17,092 bases of DNA, taken from assembly GCA_032128395.1 (NCBI GenBank), contig JAQBGV010000157.1:1-17092 (forward strand), given 5' to 3'. Source of the DNA: JAQBGV01 sp032128395 (GTDB lineage: Bacteria > Planctomycetota > UBA8108 > UBA1146). The position numbers were made by a program, and so were the translations under genes. A model generated the notes under the pieces. It had not been told where the DNA came from. It did no database searches and saw only the letters and a program-made list of their open reading frames with translations. This document shows, one piece after another, positions 1-6,239 of the stretch. The stretch's first letter is position 1; every line of letters starts with the position of its first letter.

Positions 1-231
1 GCGATGGCGAGCTTCGCGGCGCTCGGGGACGTCATCCTCGCGGAACCAAAGGCATTGGTCGGGTTCGCGGGGCCGAACGTGATCAAGCAGACGATCAACG
101 CGGATCTGCCCTCCGGTTTCCAGTCATCGGAATTCAACCTTGCGCACGGGTTCATCGATCGGATCGTGGACCGGCAGGACCTGCGCGAGACGTTGATGCG
201 CCTGCTCGCCCACCTCTGTCCGCAGAGTTGA
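1..231 (+). CDS. accD: Acetyl-CoA carboxylase carboxyltransferase subunit beta, C-terminal fragment
   Basis: This is the last 76 codons of a gene that begins before the window; the frame is open from base 1. AccD is the beta half of the carboxyltransferase that moves CO2 from carboxybiotin to acetyl-CoA, making malonyl-CoA for fatty acid synthesis in the cytoplasm. The visible segment has the conserved C-terminal run of the family: ASFAALGDVILAEPKALVGF, then GPNVIKQTI, then PSGFQSSEF with HGFIDRIVDR and a final RETLMRLLAHL helix. It ends normally at TGA 229-231, so only the N-terminal zinc-ribbon and first crotonase half are outside the window. The next gene starts 7 bases downstream with GTG, suggesting co-transcription with the RsbW-like and MBL genes. 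The family assignment is firm; the start cannot be seen. Confidence 0.93.
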   Translation, partial: AMASFAALGDVILAEPKALVGFAGPNVIKQTINADLPSGFQSSEFNLAHGFIDRIVDRQDLRETLMRLLAHLCPQS

Positions 232-238
232 GGGCCCG

Positions 239-679
239 GTGGATTTCGTCGCACACTCCCCCGAACTCGAGGAACCGCTCCTCTCCCGGTGGGAGCTCTC
301 CTCCTCGGACTCGCGTGTCCGGGTGATCGAGTCTGCCTTGTCGATGCTGGAGGAGGCGCTCGCGCTCGATGAGCGAGATCGGTTCGTCGCGAGGCTCTGT
401 CTCGACGAGGCGCTCACGAACGCCTGCGAACACGGCGCGAACCCCGAGGGCGACCCAATCCACTTCGAGCTGAGGGCGCTCGCCCCATGTTGGGTCTTCC
501 GGGTCCGGGACTCCGGGCCAGGATTCCGCGCCGAGGACCTGACCGATCCTGTCGCCGAGCCCTACGGCGATCGGGGACGGGGTCTCGCGATCCTCGATGG
601 GTACGCGGAGCAGCTGGTGATCGCCGAAGGAGGGCGCGAAGTCACCGTCCGGGTTCGTGTGCGCGGTGGGGCCGAGTGA
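239..679 (+). CDS. RsbW/SpoIIAB-like anti-sigma factor ATPase (HATPase_c_2)
   Basis: A 146-residue single-domain GHKL ATPase of the anti-sigma-factor type. In this family the protein binds a sigma factor or phosphorylates an anti-sigma antagonist on Ser/Thr, in the cytoplasm. The Bergerat-fold motifs are readable: N box DEALTNACEHG (E57, N61), G1 box RDSGPGF (D91-G95) and G2 box GRGL (113-116). Length is right for RsbW (about 140-160 residues). The GTG start at 239 lies 7 bases after the accD stop. The stop TGA at 677-679 overlaps the GTG of the next gene as GTGA, which implies translational coupling. No sigma factor, STAS antagonist or PP2C phosphatase gene is visible nearby, so its partner is unknown. 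The domain call is confident; the exact role is inferred. Confidence 0.85.
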   Translation: MDFVAHSPELEEPLLSRWELSSSDSRVRVIESALSMLEEALALDERDRFVARLCLDEALTNACEHGANPEGDPIHFELRALAPCWVFRVRDSGPGFRAEDLTDPVAEPYGDRGRGLAILDGYAEQLVIAEGGREVTVRVRVRGGAE

Positions 680-1425
680 GGGTCCTTCTACTCGGCTCGG
701 GTACGTCGGTTCCCGGGAGTCGCCTGGCGCCTGGGATTCTCGTGCAGGGGGAGCAAGACGCCTTCCTGATCGACCCCGGTCCGGGGGCGACCCACCGACT
801 CGGTCGCGCGGGGATCGAGCCGACCGAGGTCGACGACATTCTCATCACCCACTTCCATCCGGATCACGTGACCGACCTCGTCCCCTTCCTGTTCTGCCTG
901 AGGAATCCTCGTTATCACTCTCCGAAGCTCCCGCGGCTGATCGGTCCGCCCGGTCTGACCGAGTTCTATCGCGCTCTTCGAGGACCGTTCGCGCCGTGGT
1001 TGCCCGAACCCGGTGACTCGCTCGAGATCATCGAACTCGGCGGGGATGAACTCAGAAGCGGCAGATTCTGCCTCCGGGGGGAGTTCGTGCAGCATCTCCC
1101 CTCAAGTCTTGCCTTCCGGATCACCGACAATGGAGGAGCGACCTTTGCCTTCTCGGGGGACACGGAGGTGTGTCCAGGGGTGGTGCGGGCAGCCCGCGAC
1201 GCAGCGCTCCTCTTCCTGGAGTGCTCGGCGCCGCGCGGCCAAGAGGTGATCGGACACCTCGGTCCCGCGTCCGCTTCGGCGGTGATCCGCGACTCCGGCG
1301 CACGCCGAGTCGTCCTCTGCCACCTGAACCCCGAGTGTGATGAGGTCGATCTCGTCGGGCAGCTCGACGGGGATGTGCGTGACCGGGCGGAGCTCGGTCG
1401 CGACGGCGCGTGGTACGAGGTATAG
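676..1425 (+). CDS. RNase Z-like metallo-beta-lactamase fold hydrolase
   Basis: A 249-residue cytoplasmic MBL-fold protein of the RNase Z/ElaC-like branch. It opens with the typical beta strand VRVLLLGSGTSVPGSRLAPG. The metal site is complete: H59-F-H61-P-D63-H64, then H140 in VQHLPSSLAF, D162 in SGDTE, H194 in GHLGPASA, and H216 in VLCHLNP. The GHLGPASA segment matches the H-x-T/S-x-x-x-A motif of RNase Z-like enzymes. The frame stays open upstream to 487, but the GTG at 676 is preferred because it overlaps the preceding stop (GTGA) and begins exactly at the conserved first strand. It probably hydrolyses a phosphodiester or related substrate; the sequence does not say which. No long exosite arm of true tRNase Z is visible. 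It is co-transcribed with the RsbW-like gene. Confidence 0.85.
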   Translation: MRVLLLGSGTSVPGSRLAPGILVQGEQDAFLIDPGPGATHRLGRAGIEPTEVDDILITHFHPDHVTDLVPFLFCLRNPRYHSPKLPRLIGPPGLTEFYRALRGPFAPWLPEPGDSLEIIELGGDELRSGRFCLRGEFVQHLPSSLAFRITDNGGATFAFSGDTEVCPGVVRAARDAALLFLECSAPRGQEVIGHLGPASASAVIRDSGARRVVLCHLNPECDEVDLVGQLDGDVRDRAELGRDGAWYEV

Positions 1426-1455
1426 GACCAGCGGTCCACTAGCCTCCCACCCCGG

Positions 1456-1496
1456 GCCTCCCCCGGGACGTCCGGGTCGTGGGTCGCCGGGGAGGC
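1456..1496. other. GC-rich inverted repeat between genes
   Basis: GCCTCCCC (1456-1463) and GGGGAGGC (1489-1496) can form an 8-bp stem whose loop holds a second small palindrome, GGACGTCC. It sits in the 113-base gap after the MBL gene and before the receiver-like gene. There is no T tract on either side, so a role as a terminator is only possible, not shown. The rest of the gap holds nothing recognisable. Confidence 0.25.
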
Positions 1497-1538
1497 GGCC
1501 GACACCGAGGCCGGTGAGGGTGACGGGGCGCGACGAAG

Positions 1539-1925
1539 ATGCGCAAGGGTCGACTGCTGATCATCGGGCACAATCGAGATGCTGCGTACGCACTGCGCAA
1601 CGTCTTCGAGACCGCGCCCTGGGAGCTTGAAGTCACGATGCAACTGGACGTCGCAAAGGATGTCCTCCGTGAGCGACACGTCGATCTGATCATCATGGAC
1701 GCCTCGGTCTGCCTCGACTCGGAGTTCGATCTGGTGGACTTCCAGCTCGATCACGGTCTCGAGGTCCCCATCGTCCTAGTCGGTGGGGAGTCGACCGGGG
1801 TCCGCCGACGGATCCGATCGAAACAGGGGATCCGCGTCGACTACGTCGATGCCAACGGGTTCCAGCTGATCGAGTTCGTCGGCGAGCGCCTCTCCGTCTC
1901 CTCCCCCAGCGGTCCAGCGAATTAG
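1539..1925 (+). CDS. Degenerate receiver-like (CheY-fold) protein
   Basis: A 128-residue stand-alone protein resembling a response-regulator receiver domain. The pattern fits: first strand RLLIIGHNRD, helix AAYALRNVF, then VDLIIMDAS, where D54 sits at the usual phospho-acceptor position, then VPIVLVGG for strand 4. However, the acidic pair normally found after strand 1 (D-D) is replaced by G-H, and no conserved Lys (K-P) is seen after strand 5, where VDYVDANGF occurs. It may therefore act as a pseudo-receiver that signals by protein contact, or be an unrelated Rossmann-like fold. The start at 1539 is the first ATG in a reasonable position; the ribosome site upstream is weak. No histidine kinase gene is adjacent. 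The family call is moderate and the function is unknown. Confidence 0.6.
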   Translation: MRKGRLLIIGHNRDAAYALRNVFETAPWELEVTMQLDVAKDVLRERHVDLIIMDASVCLDSEFDLVDFQLDHGLEVPIVLVGGESTGVRRRIRSKQGIRVDYVDANGFQLIEFVGERLSVSSPSGPAN

Positions 1926-2044
1926 TGATTCCCCGGACGGTTTGACTACGTCGACGGGCTGCTAGCGCCGCACGCAGAACGGGCAGTCCACCGTCCTTTC
2001 TCAGAGACTCTCTCGGACCCCGTGTCGGGGCCCTCCCTTCCCGC

Positions 2045-2079
2045 TACAATGCGCCCTCCTCGGAGCGGTCCGCTCCGAG
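2045..2079 (+). promoter_or_regulatory. Possible -10 box with a perfect inverted repeat, upstream of the GGDEF operon
   Basis: The 226-base gap 1926-2151 holds TACAAT at 2045-2050, a good -10 match, followed by a perfect inverted repeat: CTCGGAGCG (2059-2067), a 3-base spacer, CGCTCCGAG (2071-2079). No convincing -35 box lies 17 bases upstream, so the promoter is tentative. The repeat would lie at or just after the transcription start and could be an operator or a 5'-UTR hairpin. The rest of the gap shows nothing else. Confidence 0.3.
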
Positions 2080-2151
2080 CTCTCCTCACCGGCTGCGTCG
2101 AGGCGGCCCCTGAGAGCTCGGCCGGGGTCCCATGGGCGGCCGGGAGGGTAG

Positions 2152-3012
2152 ATGTCGAACGTCGAGCCGTTCCGCGAACTCGAGGGGCGCGGGGTCGACA
2201 TCGTCGAGTTGCTCGCAGGCGATCGATCCCTCGGGTCGAGCGAGTTCCTCGAGCTCGTCAACCGGATCGATCGGGCGGGGGACGACCTCTATTCCGACCT
2301 CCTCCAGCTCCTGACGCACCGCCGATTTCCCCCCGCCACCGCCGCCTCGCTCTGGAGAGGGATCCTCCGGCACCGAGAGAAACTCGAGCAGCAACTCGGG
2401 CGCAATCCCGGGGTGCGGGTCGCCGCGGCGGACTACCTGACGAACATCCGGCCGACGATCGAACGGCCTCGGGTGGTCGGCCGCGAGGACTTCGACGAAG
2501 TGCTGCGCCACGTCGCCGTCGACCCGTTGACCGGACTGTCGAATCGCCGACACATCCTGGAGCGATACGAGCGAGAACTGCAGAGGGCCCGTCGCTACCA
2601 GAAGGACCTCACGCTGCTCGCGATCGATCTCGACCGCTTCAAGGAGATCAACGATACCTTCGGACACTCCGCGGGGGACCGAGTGCTCGTCGCGGTCGCC
2701 CACCGGCTCGTGGCAACCTGTCGCGATACCGACTGGATCGGTCGGACCGGCGGGGACGAGCTGCTCGTCGTTCTCCCCGAGACCCAGGGGGAGGACGCAT
2801 TTCCCCTCGCCGACCGGATCCGACGACAGATCTCCGGAGAGCCGATCGAAATCGATGACGAGGGGGGCAAGGTCAAGACTTCGGTCTCGATCGGGATGGC
2901 GAGCTTCCCGAAGGATGGCCGCGACACGGACACACTCCTCGCCCGCGCGGATGAGGCGCTCTATCAGAGCAAACGCGGGGGCCGCGACGCGGTCAGCATC
3001 GCGGAGGGGTAG
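2152..3012 (+). CDS. GGDEF-domain protein, putative diguanylate cyclase (GGDEL variant)
   Basis: A 286-residue soluble protein with a helical N-terminal region (about 1-115) of no recognised family and a C-terminal GGDEF domain (about 120-283). GGDEF enzymes join two GTP into cyclic di-GMP. Seen here: DPLTGLSNRR at 124, the metal-binding AIDLDRFKEINDTFGHSAGD segment, RDTD at 191-194 five residues before the signature (product-inhibition I-site), signature GGDEL at 200-204, and VSIGMASFP near the end. The signature ends in Leu instead of Phe, while the catalytic GGDE is intact, so activity is plausible but unproven. The ATG at 2152 follows GGGAGGG. The stop lies 6 bases before the ABC ATPase start, so it probably heads the transporter operon. 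No membrane segment or known sensor domain is visible. Confidence 0.88.
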   Translation: MSNVEPFRELEGRGVDIVELLAGDRSLGSSEFLELVNRIDRAGDDLYSDLLQLLTHRRFPPATAASLWRGILRHREKLEQQLGRNPGVRVAAADYLTNIRPTIERPRVVGREDFDEVLRHVAVDPLTGLSNRRHILERYERELQRARRYQKDLTLLAIDLDRFKEINDTFGHSAGDRVLVAVAHRLVATCRDTDWIGRTGGDELLVVLPETQGEDAFPLADRIRRQISGEPIEIDDEGGKVKTSVSIGMASFPKDGRDTDTLLARADEALYQSKRGGRDAVSIAEG

Positions 3013-3018
3013 CGCCAG

Positions 3019-3699
3019 GTGCTCCTCGAGCTCAGAGACCTACGGAAGTCCTTCCGCGATCCCGAAGGGGGAACCCTAGAGGTGATCGACGTGCCCGAAC
3101 TTTCCCTCGCCGATGGGGAGCAAGTCGGCCTGCGCGGCACGAGCGGTTCGGGCAAGACTACCCTTCTGCATCTCATCGCCGGGATCCTCCGACCGGATGC
3201 CGGGGTGATTCGGATCGCAGGGGAAGAAGTCAGTGCGTGGTCGGAGGCGCGACGGGATGTCTTTCGCGCACGAAACCTCGGTTACGTCTACCAGACGTTC
3301 CACCTCCTCCCCGGCTACACGGCGCTCGAGAACGTTCTGCTCGGGATGATGTTCGGTCCCGGGGTCGACCGGACTCGCGGGCGTTCGCTCCTCGAGTCGG
3401 TGGGGCTCGGGGACCGGCTCGACTTCCGGCCGCGTCAGCTCTCGGTGGGACAGCAGCAACGCGTCGCGCTCGCGCGGGCGCTCGCCAATCGTCCGCGGCT
3501 GATCCTCGCCGACGAGCCGACCGGGAACCTCGATCCAGGACACGCCGCAAGCGCGTTGGCGAAAATCCGCGAGGCGTGTCGCGAAGAGGGAGCCGCGCTC
3601 GTCCTCGTGAGTCACGATCTGGAACTGCTCTCGGCGTTCGATCGGGTCGAAGAGTGGGGGACGGTGAACCGAGCGTTCGCCGAAAAGGGAGCTTCATGA
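3019..3699 (+). CDS. LolD/MacB-like ABC transporter ATP-binding protein
   Basis: A 226-residue ABC ATPase, the usual size for LolD. All nucleotide-binding motifs are present: Walker A GTSGSGKTT (40-48), Q-loop Q92 in YVYQTFHLLP, signature LSVGQQQR (141-148), Walker B LILADEPTGNLD (161-172) and switch H199 in VLVSHDLE. The YQxFxLLPxxTALENV and ADEPTGNLD wording places it with the LolD/MacB/FtsE group, which powers FtsX-type permeases in envelope work such as lipoprotein or small-molecule movement rather than classic import. The GTG start at 3019 lies 6 bases after the GGDEF stop, with GAGGGG as ribosome site. Its stop overlaps the ATG of the permease gene as ATGA (3696-3699), so the two are translationally coupled subunits. 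Substrate is not determined by sequence. Confidence 0.92.
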   Translation: MLLELRDLRKSFRDPEGGTLEVIDVPELSLADGEQVGLRGTSGSGKTTLLHLIAGILRPDAGVIRIAGEEVSAWSEARRDVFRARNLGYVYQTFHLLPGYTALENVLLGMMFGPGVDRTRGRSLLESVGLGDRLDFRPRQLSVGQQQRVALARALANRPRLILADEPTGNLDPGHAASALAKIREACREEGAALVLVSHDLELLSAFDRVEEWGTVNRAFAEKGAS

Positions 3700-4949
3700 T
3701 CCGCGGGCTCCTGCTCCTCGTCTCGAAGAGCCTGAGGGAGCACCTGCTCTCCTCCGGGGTGACCATCGTTTCGATCGCTCTCGGCAGTGGGTTGACGATG
3801 GCGGTCTACACCGTGACCGATCAAGCGGAAGAGGCGTTCACCGGCGGCGAGGTCGGGTTCGATGCGGTGCTCGGCGCGCGAGGGAGCGCGCTTCAGCTCG
3901 TCCTCAACACGGTGTTCCACCTCGAGACCTCGCCGGGGAACATCCCCTGGTCGATGTACCAAGAACTCGCAGCGGACCCGCGGGTCGCGCTCGCCGTTCC
4001 GTATGCGGTGGGGGACAACCACCGCGGATTCCGGATCGTCGGCACTACGCCCGAACTCTTTACCGAGCTCGAGTTTCGGAAGGGAGAACGGTACCGCGCC
4101 GCGCCCGGTGGCCGAATCTTCTACCCGGAGTACCCAGAGGCGGTGATCGGCAGCATCGTCGCTCGCGAGACCGGCCTCGGAGTGGGCTCGACGTTTCACC
4201 CCTACCATGGGGTTCAGTTCATCGAGGACACCCGCCATGAAGAGACCTACACGGTGGTCGGCGTGCTCGAGGCGACCAATTCCCCGTCCGACCGCGTGAT
4301 CTGGATCCCCCTCGAAGGGGTGTTCCGGATGGGAGGGCACGTCCTGCGTGGGGGAGGCGAGTCGTTCCGCGCGGAGCCGGGAGCGTCGATCCCGGATGAG
4401 CACAAAGAGATCAGCGCGGTGATGTTGAGCTTCGCGGACAAGAAGGCGGGGTTCCAGCTCGACCAGATGGTGAACAAGCAGGGGAAGGTCGCGACCCTCG
4501 CCTGGCCGATCGGGGCCTCGATGGCGGAACTCTTCCGCAAGATCGGCTGGATCACCCGCGTGCTCGAATTGGTGGCGGTGCTCGTGGTCCTGGTGGCAGC
4601 GGGGACGATCCTCGCGAGCATCACCAACACGATGCGCGAGCGGCGAAAGGAGTTTGCGATTCTGCGGGCGCTCGGGGCACGACGGCGCACGGTCTTCGCG
4701 GCGATCGTCCTCGAGTCCTCGAGCCTTGCCTTCGTCGGCGCGATCATCGGTCTCGCCGTGCACGCCGCGATCGTGCTCGGAGCCGCATGGAGCGTTCGGG
4801 AACAGACCGGGGTCGTCCTCACGCTCGCCCGCTTCCACCCGGTGCTCATCGCGGTGCCGGTCGGAGTGACGTTGCTCGGGGCGTTGGCGGGGCTCATCCC
4901 TGCGAGGTCCGCCTATTCGACCGATGTCGCGACGAACTTGAACGCTTGA
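3696..4949 (+). CDS. MacB/FtsX-family ABC transporter permease
   Basis: A 417-residue inner-membrane permease. One N-terminal transmembrane helix (about 18-38, SSGVTIVSIALGSGLTMAVY) is followed by a large periplasmic domain of the MacB-core type (about 45-280). Three C-terminal helices at about 287-308, 337-365 and 380-402 make the FtsX domain. Between them is the coupling segment MRERRKEFAILRALGARRRT, diagnostic of the family. The protein ends RSAYSTDVATNLNA, a typical LolC/MacB-type ending. The frame is open upstream to 3237, but that part is a shadow of the ATPase gene; ATG 3696 overlaps the ATPase stop and starts at a proper N-terminus. It forms the pore of the transporter with the upstream ATPase. 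The periplasmic domain has no obvious metal-binding cluster, so any metal specificity would come from the lipoprotein partners. Confidence 0.9.
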   Translation: MIRGLLLLVSKSLREHLLSSGVTIVSIALGSGLTMAVYTVTDQAEEAFTGGEVGFDAVLGARGSALQLVLNTVFHLETSPGNIPWSMYQELAADPRVALAVPYAVGDNHRGFRIVGTTPELFTELEFRKGERYRAAPGGRIFYPEYPEAVIGSIVARETGLGVGSTFHPYHGVQFIEDTRHEETYTVVGVLEATNSPSDRVIWIPLEGVFRMGGHVLRGGGESFRAEPGASIPDEHKEISAVMLSFADKKAGFQLDQMVNKQGKVATLAWPIGASMAELFRKIGWITRVLELVAVLVVLVAAGTILASITNTMRERRKEFAILRALGARRRTVFAAIVLESSSLAFVGAIIGLAVHAAIVLGAAWSVREQTGVVLTLARFHPVLIAVPVGVTLLGALAGLIPARSAYSTDVATNLNA

Positions 4950-4962
4950 AAGTGGTGCCCTG

Positions 4963-5502
4963 GTGCTGTTCCGTAAGAGAGCGCGGCTCGGGGCTCTCGT
5001 ACTCATCATGGGGTGTACGGGGGGCGACGATAGAATCGAGGGTGATCCCGCGGAGCACGCGCACACCCACCGCGCCCCGCACGGCGGCACCCTCGTGGTC
5101 CTCGGGGAGGAGTTCGCCCATCTGGAGCTGGTCTTCGACCCCAGGACCGGTACCGTGGAGGCCTACATCCTCGACGGCGCGGCCGAATCGGGGGTGGCGA
5201 TCGCCGATCGCGAGCTGCGGTTCACGGTCGAAGGGATCGCGACTCCAATGGTTCTCGAGGCGCGCTCCAGTGCGCTCACCGGGGAGAGCCCCGGGAGCAG
5301 CTCGAGGTTCGGGGGTCACTGGACCGATCTGATCGAGGATGAGCAGTTCAGAGCGACACTCGCATTGATCACGGTGCGCGGAATCGAGTTTCGCGAGATT
5401 GTGTTCGGGTTTCCTGAGGGGAACGAGGAGCCCAGAGAGGTGGGGGAGCACGACCCCGTCGATCTGGGCGAGAAACATGAGGAAGAACAGGATGAGCACT
5501 GA
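4963..5502 (+). CDS. Histidine-rich lipoprotein, probable metal-binding partner of the ABC transporter
   Basis: A 179-residue putative lipoprotein. The basic N-terminus MLFRKRAR, hydrophobic stretch and lipobox I-M-G-C18 predict lipidation at Cys18. The mature N-terminus has AEHAHTHRAPHGG, an H-x-H-x-H cluster plus a fourth His. The C-terminus is charged with more His (EHDPVDLGEKHEEEQDEH). The middle (about 44-145) looks like a beta-rich domain and includes FAHLELVFDP. Such His clusters usually bind Zn, Cu or Ni. The gene starts with GTG 13 bases after the permease and overlaps the next gene by 11 bases, so it is part of the transporter operon. It may be a periplasmic metal-binding subunit comparable in role to ZrgA; no clear family motif beyond the His-rich HGG segment is recognised. 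Confidence 0.75.
   Translation: MLFRKRARLGALVLIMGCTGGDDRIEGDPAEHAHTHRAPHGGTLVVLGEEFAHLELVFDPRTGTVEAYILDGAAESGVAIADRELRFTVEGIATPMVLEARSSALTGESPGSSSRFGGHWTDLIEDEQFRATLALITVRGIEFREIVFGFPEGNEEPREVGEHDPVDLGEKHEEEQDEH
5480..5485 (+). promoter_or_regulatory. Ribosome binding site choosing the start of the DUF3299-like gene
   Basis: AGGAAG lies 6 bases before ATG 5492 and inside the end of the preceding gene. An in-frame ATG at 5477 has only a weak GGGCGAG upstream. The site therefore favours 5492, though the earlier ATG would add a Lys/Arg-rich n-region to the signal peptide and cannot be ruled out. Confidence 0.5.
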
Positions 5503-6214
5503 GCGGAGACCTGTTGTTGCGCTCGTCGTCGGTTGCACGACGATGTTCGTCGTGACCCTCGCCGGTTGCGACACGAACACCGGACCCGCGGTCGCGAGCG
5601 CGCTCCCCCCCCAGGGGATCGCCTTCGACGCTACGCCGGCCGAGCCCGGCGCTCTCGTGGTGGCCCCGACCGTGACCGAGGTGGACCCCGTCGTGCTCCC
5701 GCCGGATCCGAGCGCCCCGTCGACTCCGTCGGTGACCGCGCCCACCGCCGTGGAGACCACCGCGAACCCCGCAGCAGTACCTAGCCACGACGTCGACGCG
5801 CGCGCCATCAGCTTTGCCGAGCTCGCGGGCTTCGAGTACGTGGTGGACGATCCTCTCGCGTCACTCACGAAGAAGCTCCCGAAGCCGGCGGACACGATCC
5901 CAGAATCGATCCTGGCCCTCTCGGGAGAGCGCGTGAAGGTCGACGGCTACCTGATGCCGACGATCTTCGAGAGCGGTCGGGTGATGCAGTTCCTGCTGAC
6001 CCGCAGCTACATCACCTGCTGCTTCGGCGATGTGTTGAACATGAACGAGGTGATCGACGTCACGATCCCCGGAAAGCTCGAAGTCTCGTATTTCCTCTCC
6101 GGACAACCGGTGACGGTCACCGGTTGGCTCGAAGTCGGCGAGAAGAAGAGCGAGTTCGGCTACGTCGAGAGTATCTACCGCGTCGTCGCGGAACAGGTCG
6201 AGGAACGCTGGTAG
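5492..6214 (+). CDS. DUF3299-like lipoprotein
   Basis: A 240-residue putative lipoprotein. The signal peptide ends in lipobox L-A-G-C26. A Pro/Thr/Val-rich linker (about 28-95) precedes a C-terminal domain (about 105-240) of the DUF3299 type: ALSGERVKVDGYLMP, then MQFLLTRSYITCCFGD with adjacent Cys, then VTVTGWLEVGEKKSEFG and SIYRVVAEQVE. The overall order (gain of a VxGYMxP segment, Cys-containing centre, GxLxVGE-like strand) matches what I recall of DUF3299, but the usual Pro-rich segment after the Cys is replaced by FGDVLNMNE, so this may be a planctomycete subgroup. Its molecular role is unknown. It overlaps the His-rich lipoprotein gene by 11 bases, so both are co-translated with the ABC transporter. 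In Vibrio a DUF3299-type protein accompanies zinc-acquisition genes, which hints at a metal function. Confidence 0.7.
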   Translation: MSTERRPVVALVVGCTTMFVVTLAGCDTNTGPAVASALPPQGIAFDATPAEPGALVVAPTVTEVDPVVLPPDPSAPSTPSVTAPTAVETTANPAAVPSHDVDARAISFAELAGFEYVVDDPLASLTKKLPKPADTIPESILALSGERVKVDGYLMPTIFESGRVMQFLLTRSYITCCFGDVLNMNEVIDVTIPGKLEVSYFLSGQPVTVTGWLEVGEKKSEFGYVESIYRVVAEQVEERW

Positions 6215-6224
6215 CGTCCCGAAA

Positions 6225-6233
6225 AGGAGGAGG
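6225..6233 (+). promoter_or_regulatory. Strong Shine-Dalgarno sequence of the secreted MBL gene
   Basis: AGGAGGAGG lies 6 bases before ATG 6240. It is the strongest ribosome site in the window and fixes the start of the dockerin-MBL gene, 25 bases after the DUF3299-like stop. Confidence 0.75.
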
Positions 6234-6239
6234 ATCTGA

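Noticed and set aside
3237..3695. Long in-frame extension upstream of the permease start
   Set aside because: It lies entirely inside the ABC ATPase gene in another frame, is Arg/Pro-rich and shows no domain; the ATGA overlap at 3696 gives the real start.
3612..5090. Open frame of 492 codons on the minus strand
   Set aside because: It mirrors the permease and lipoprotein genes, is rich in Arg, Asp and His as GC-rich antisense frames are, and has no recognisable motif.
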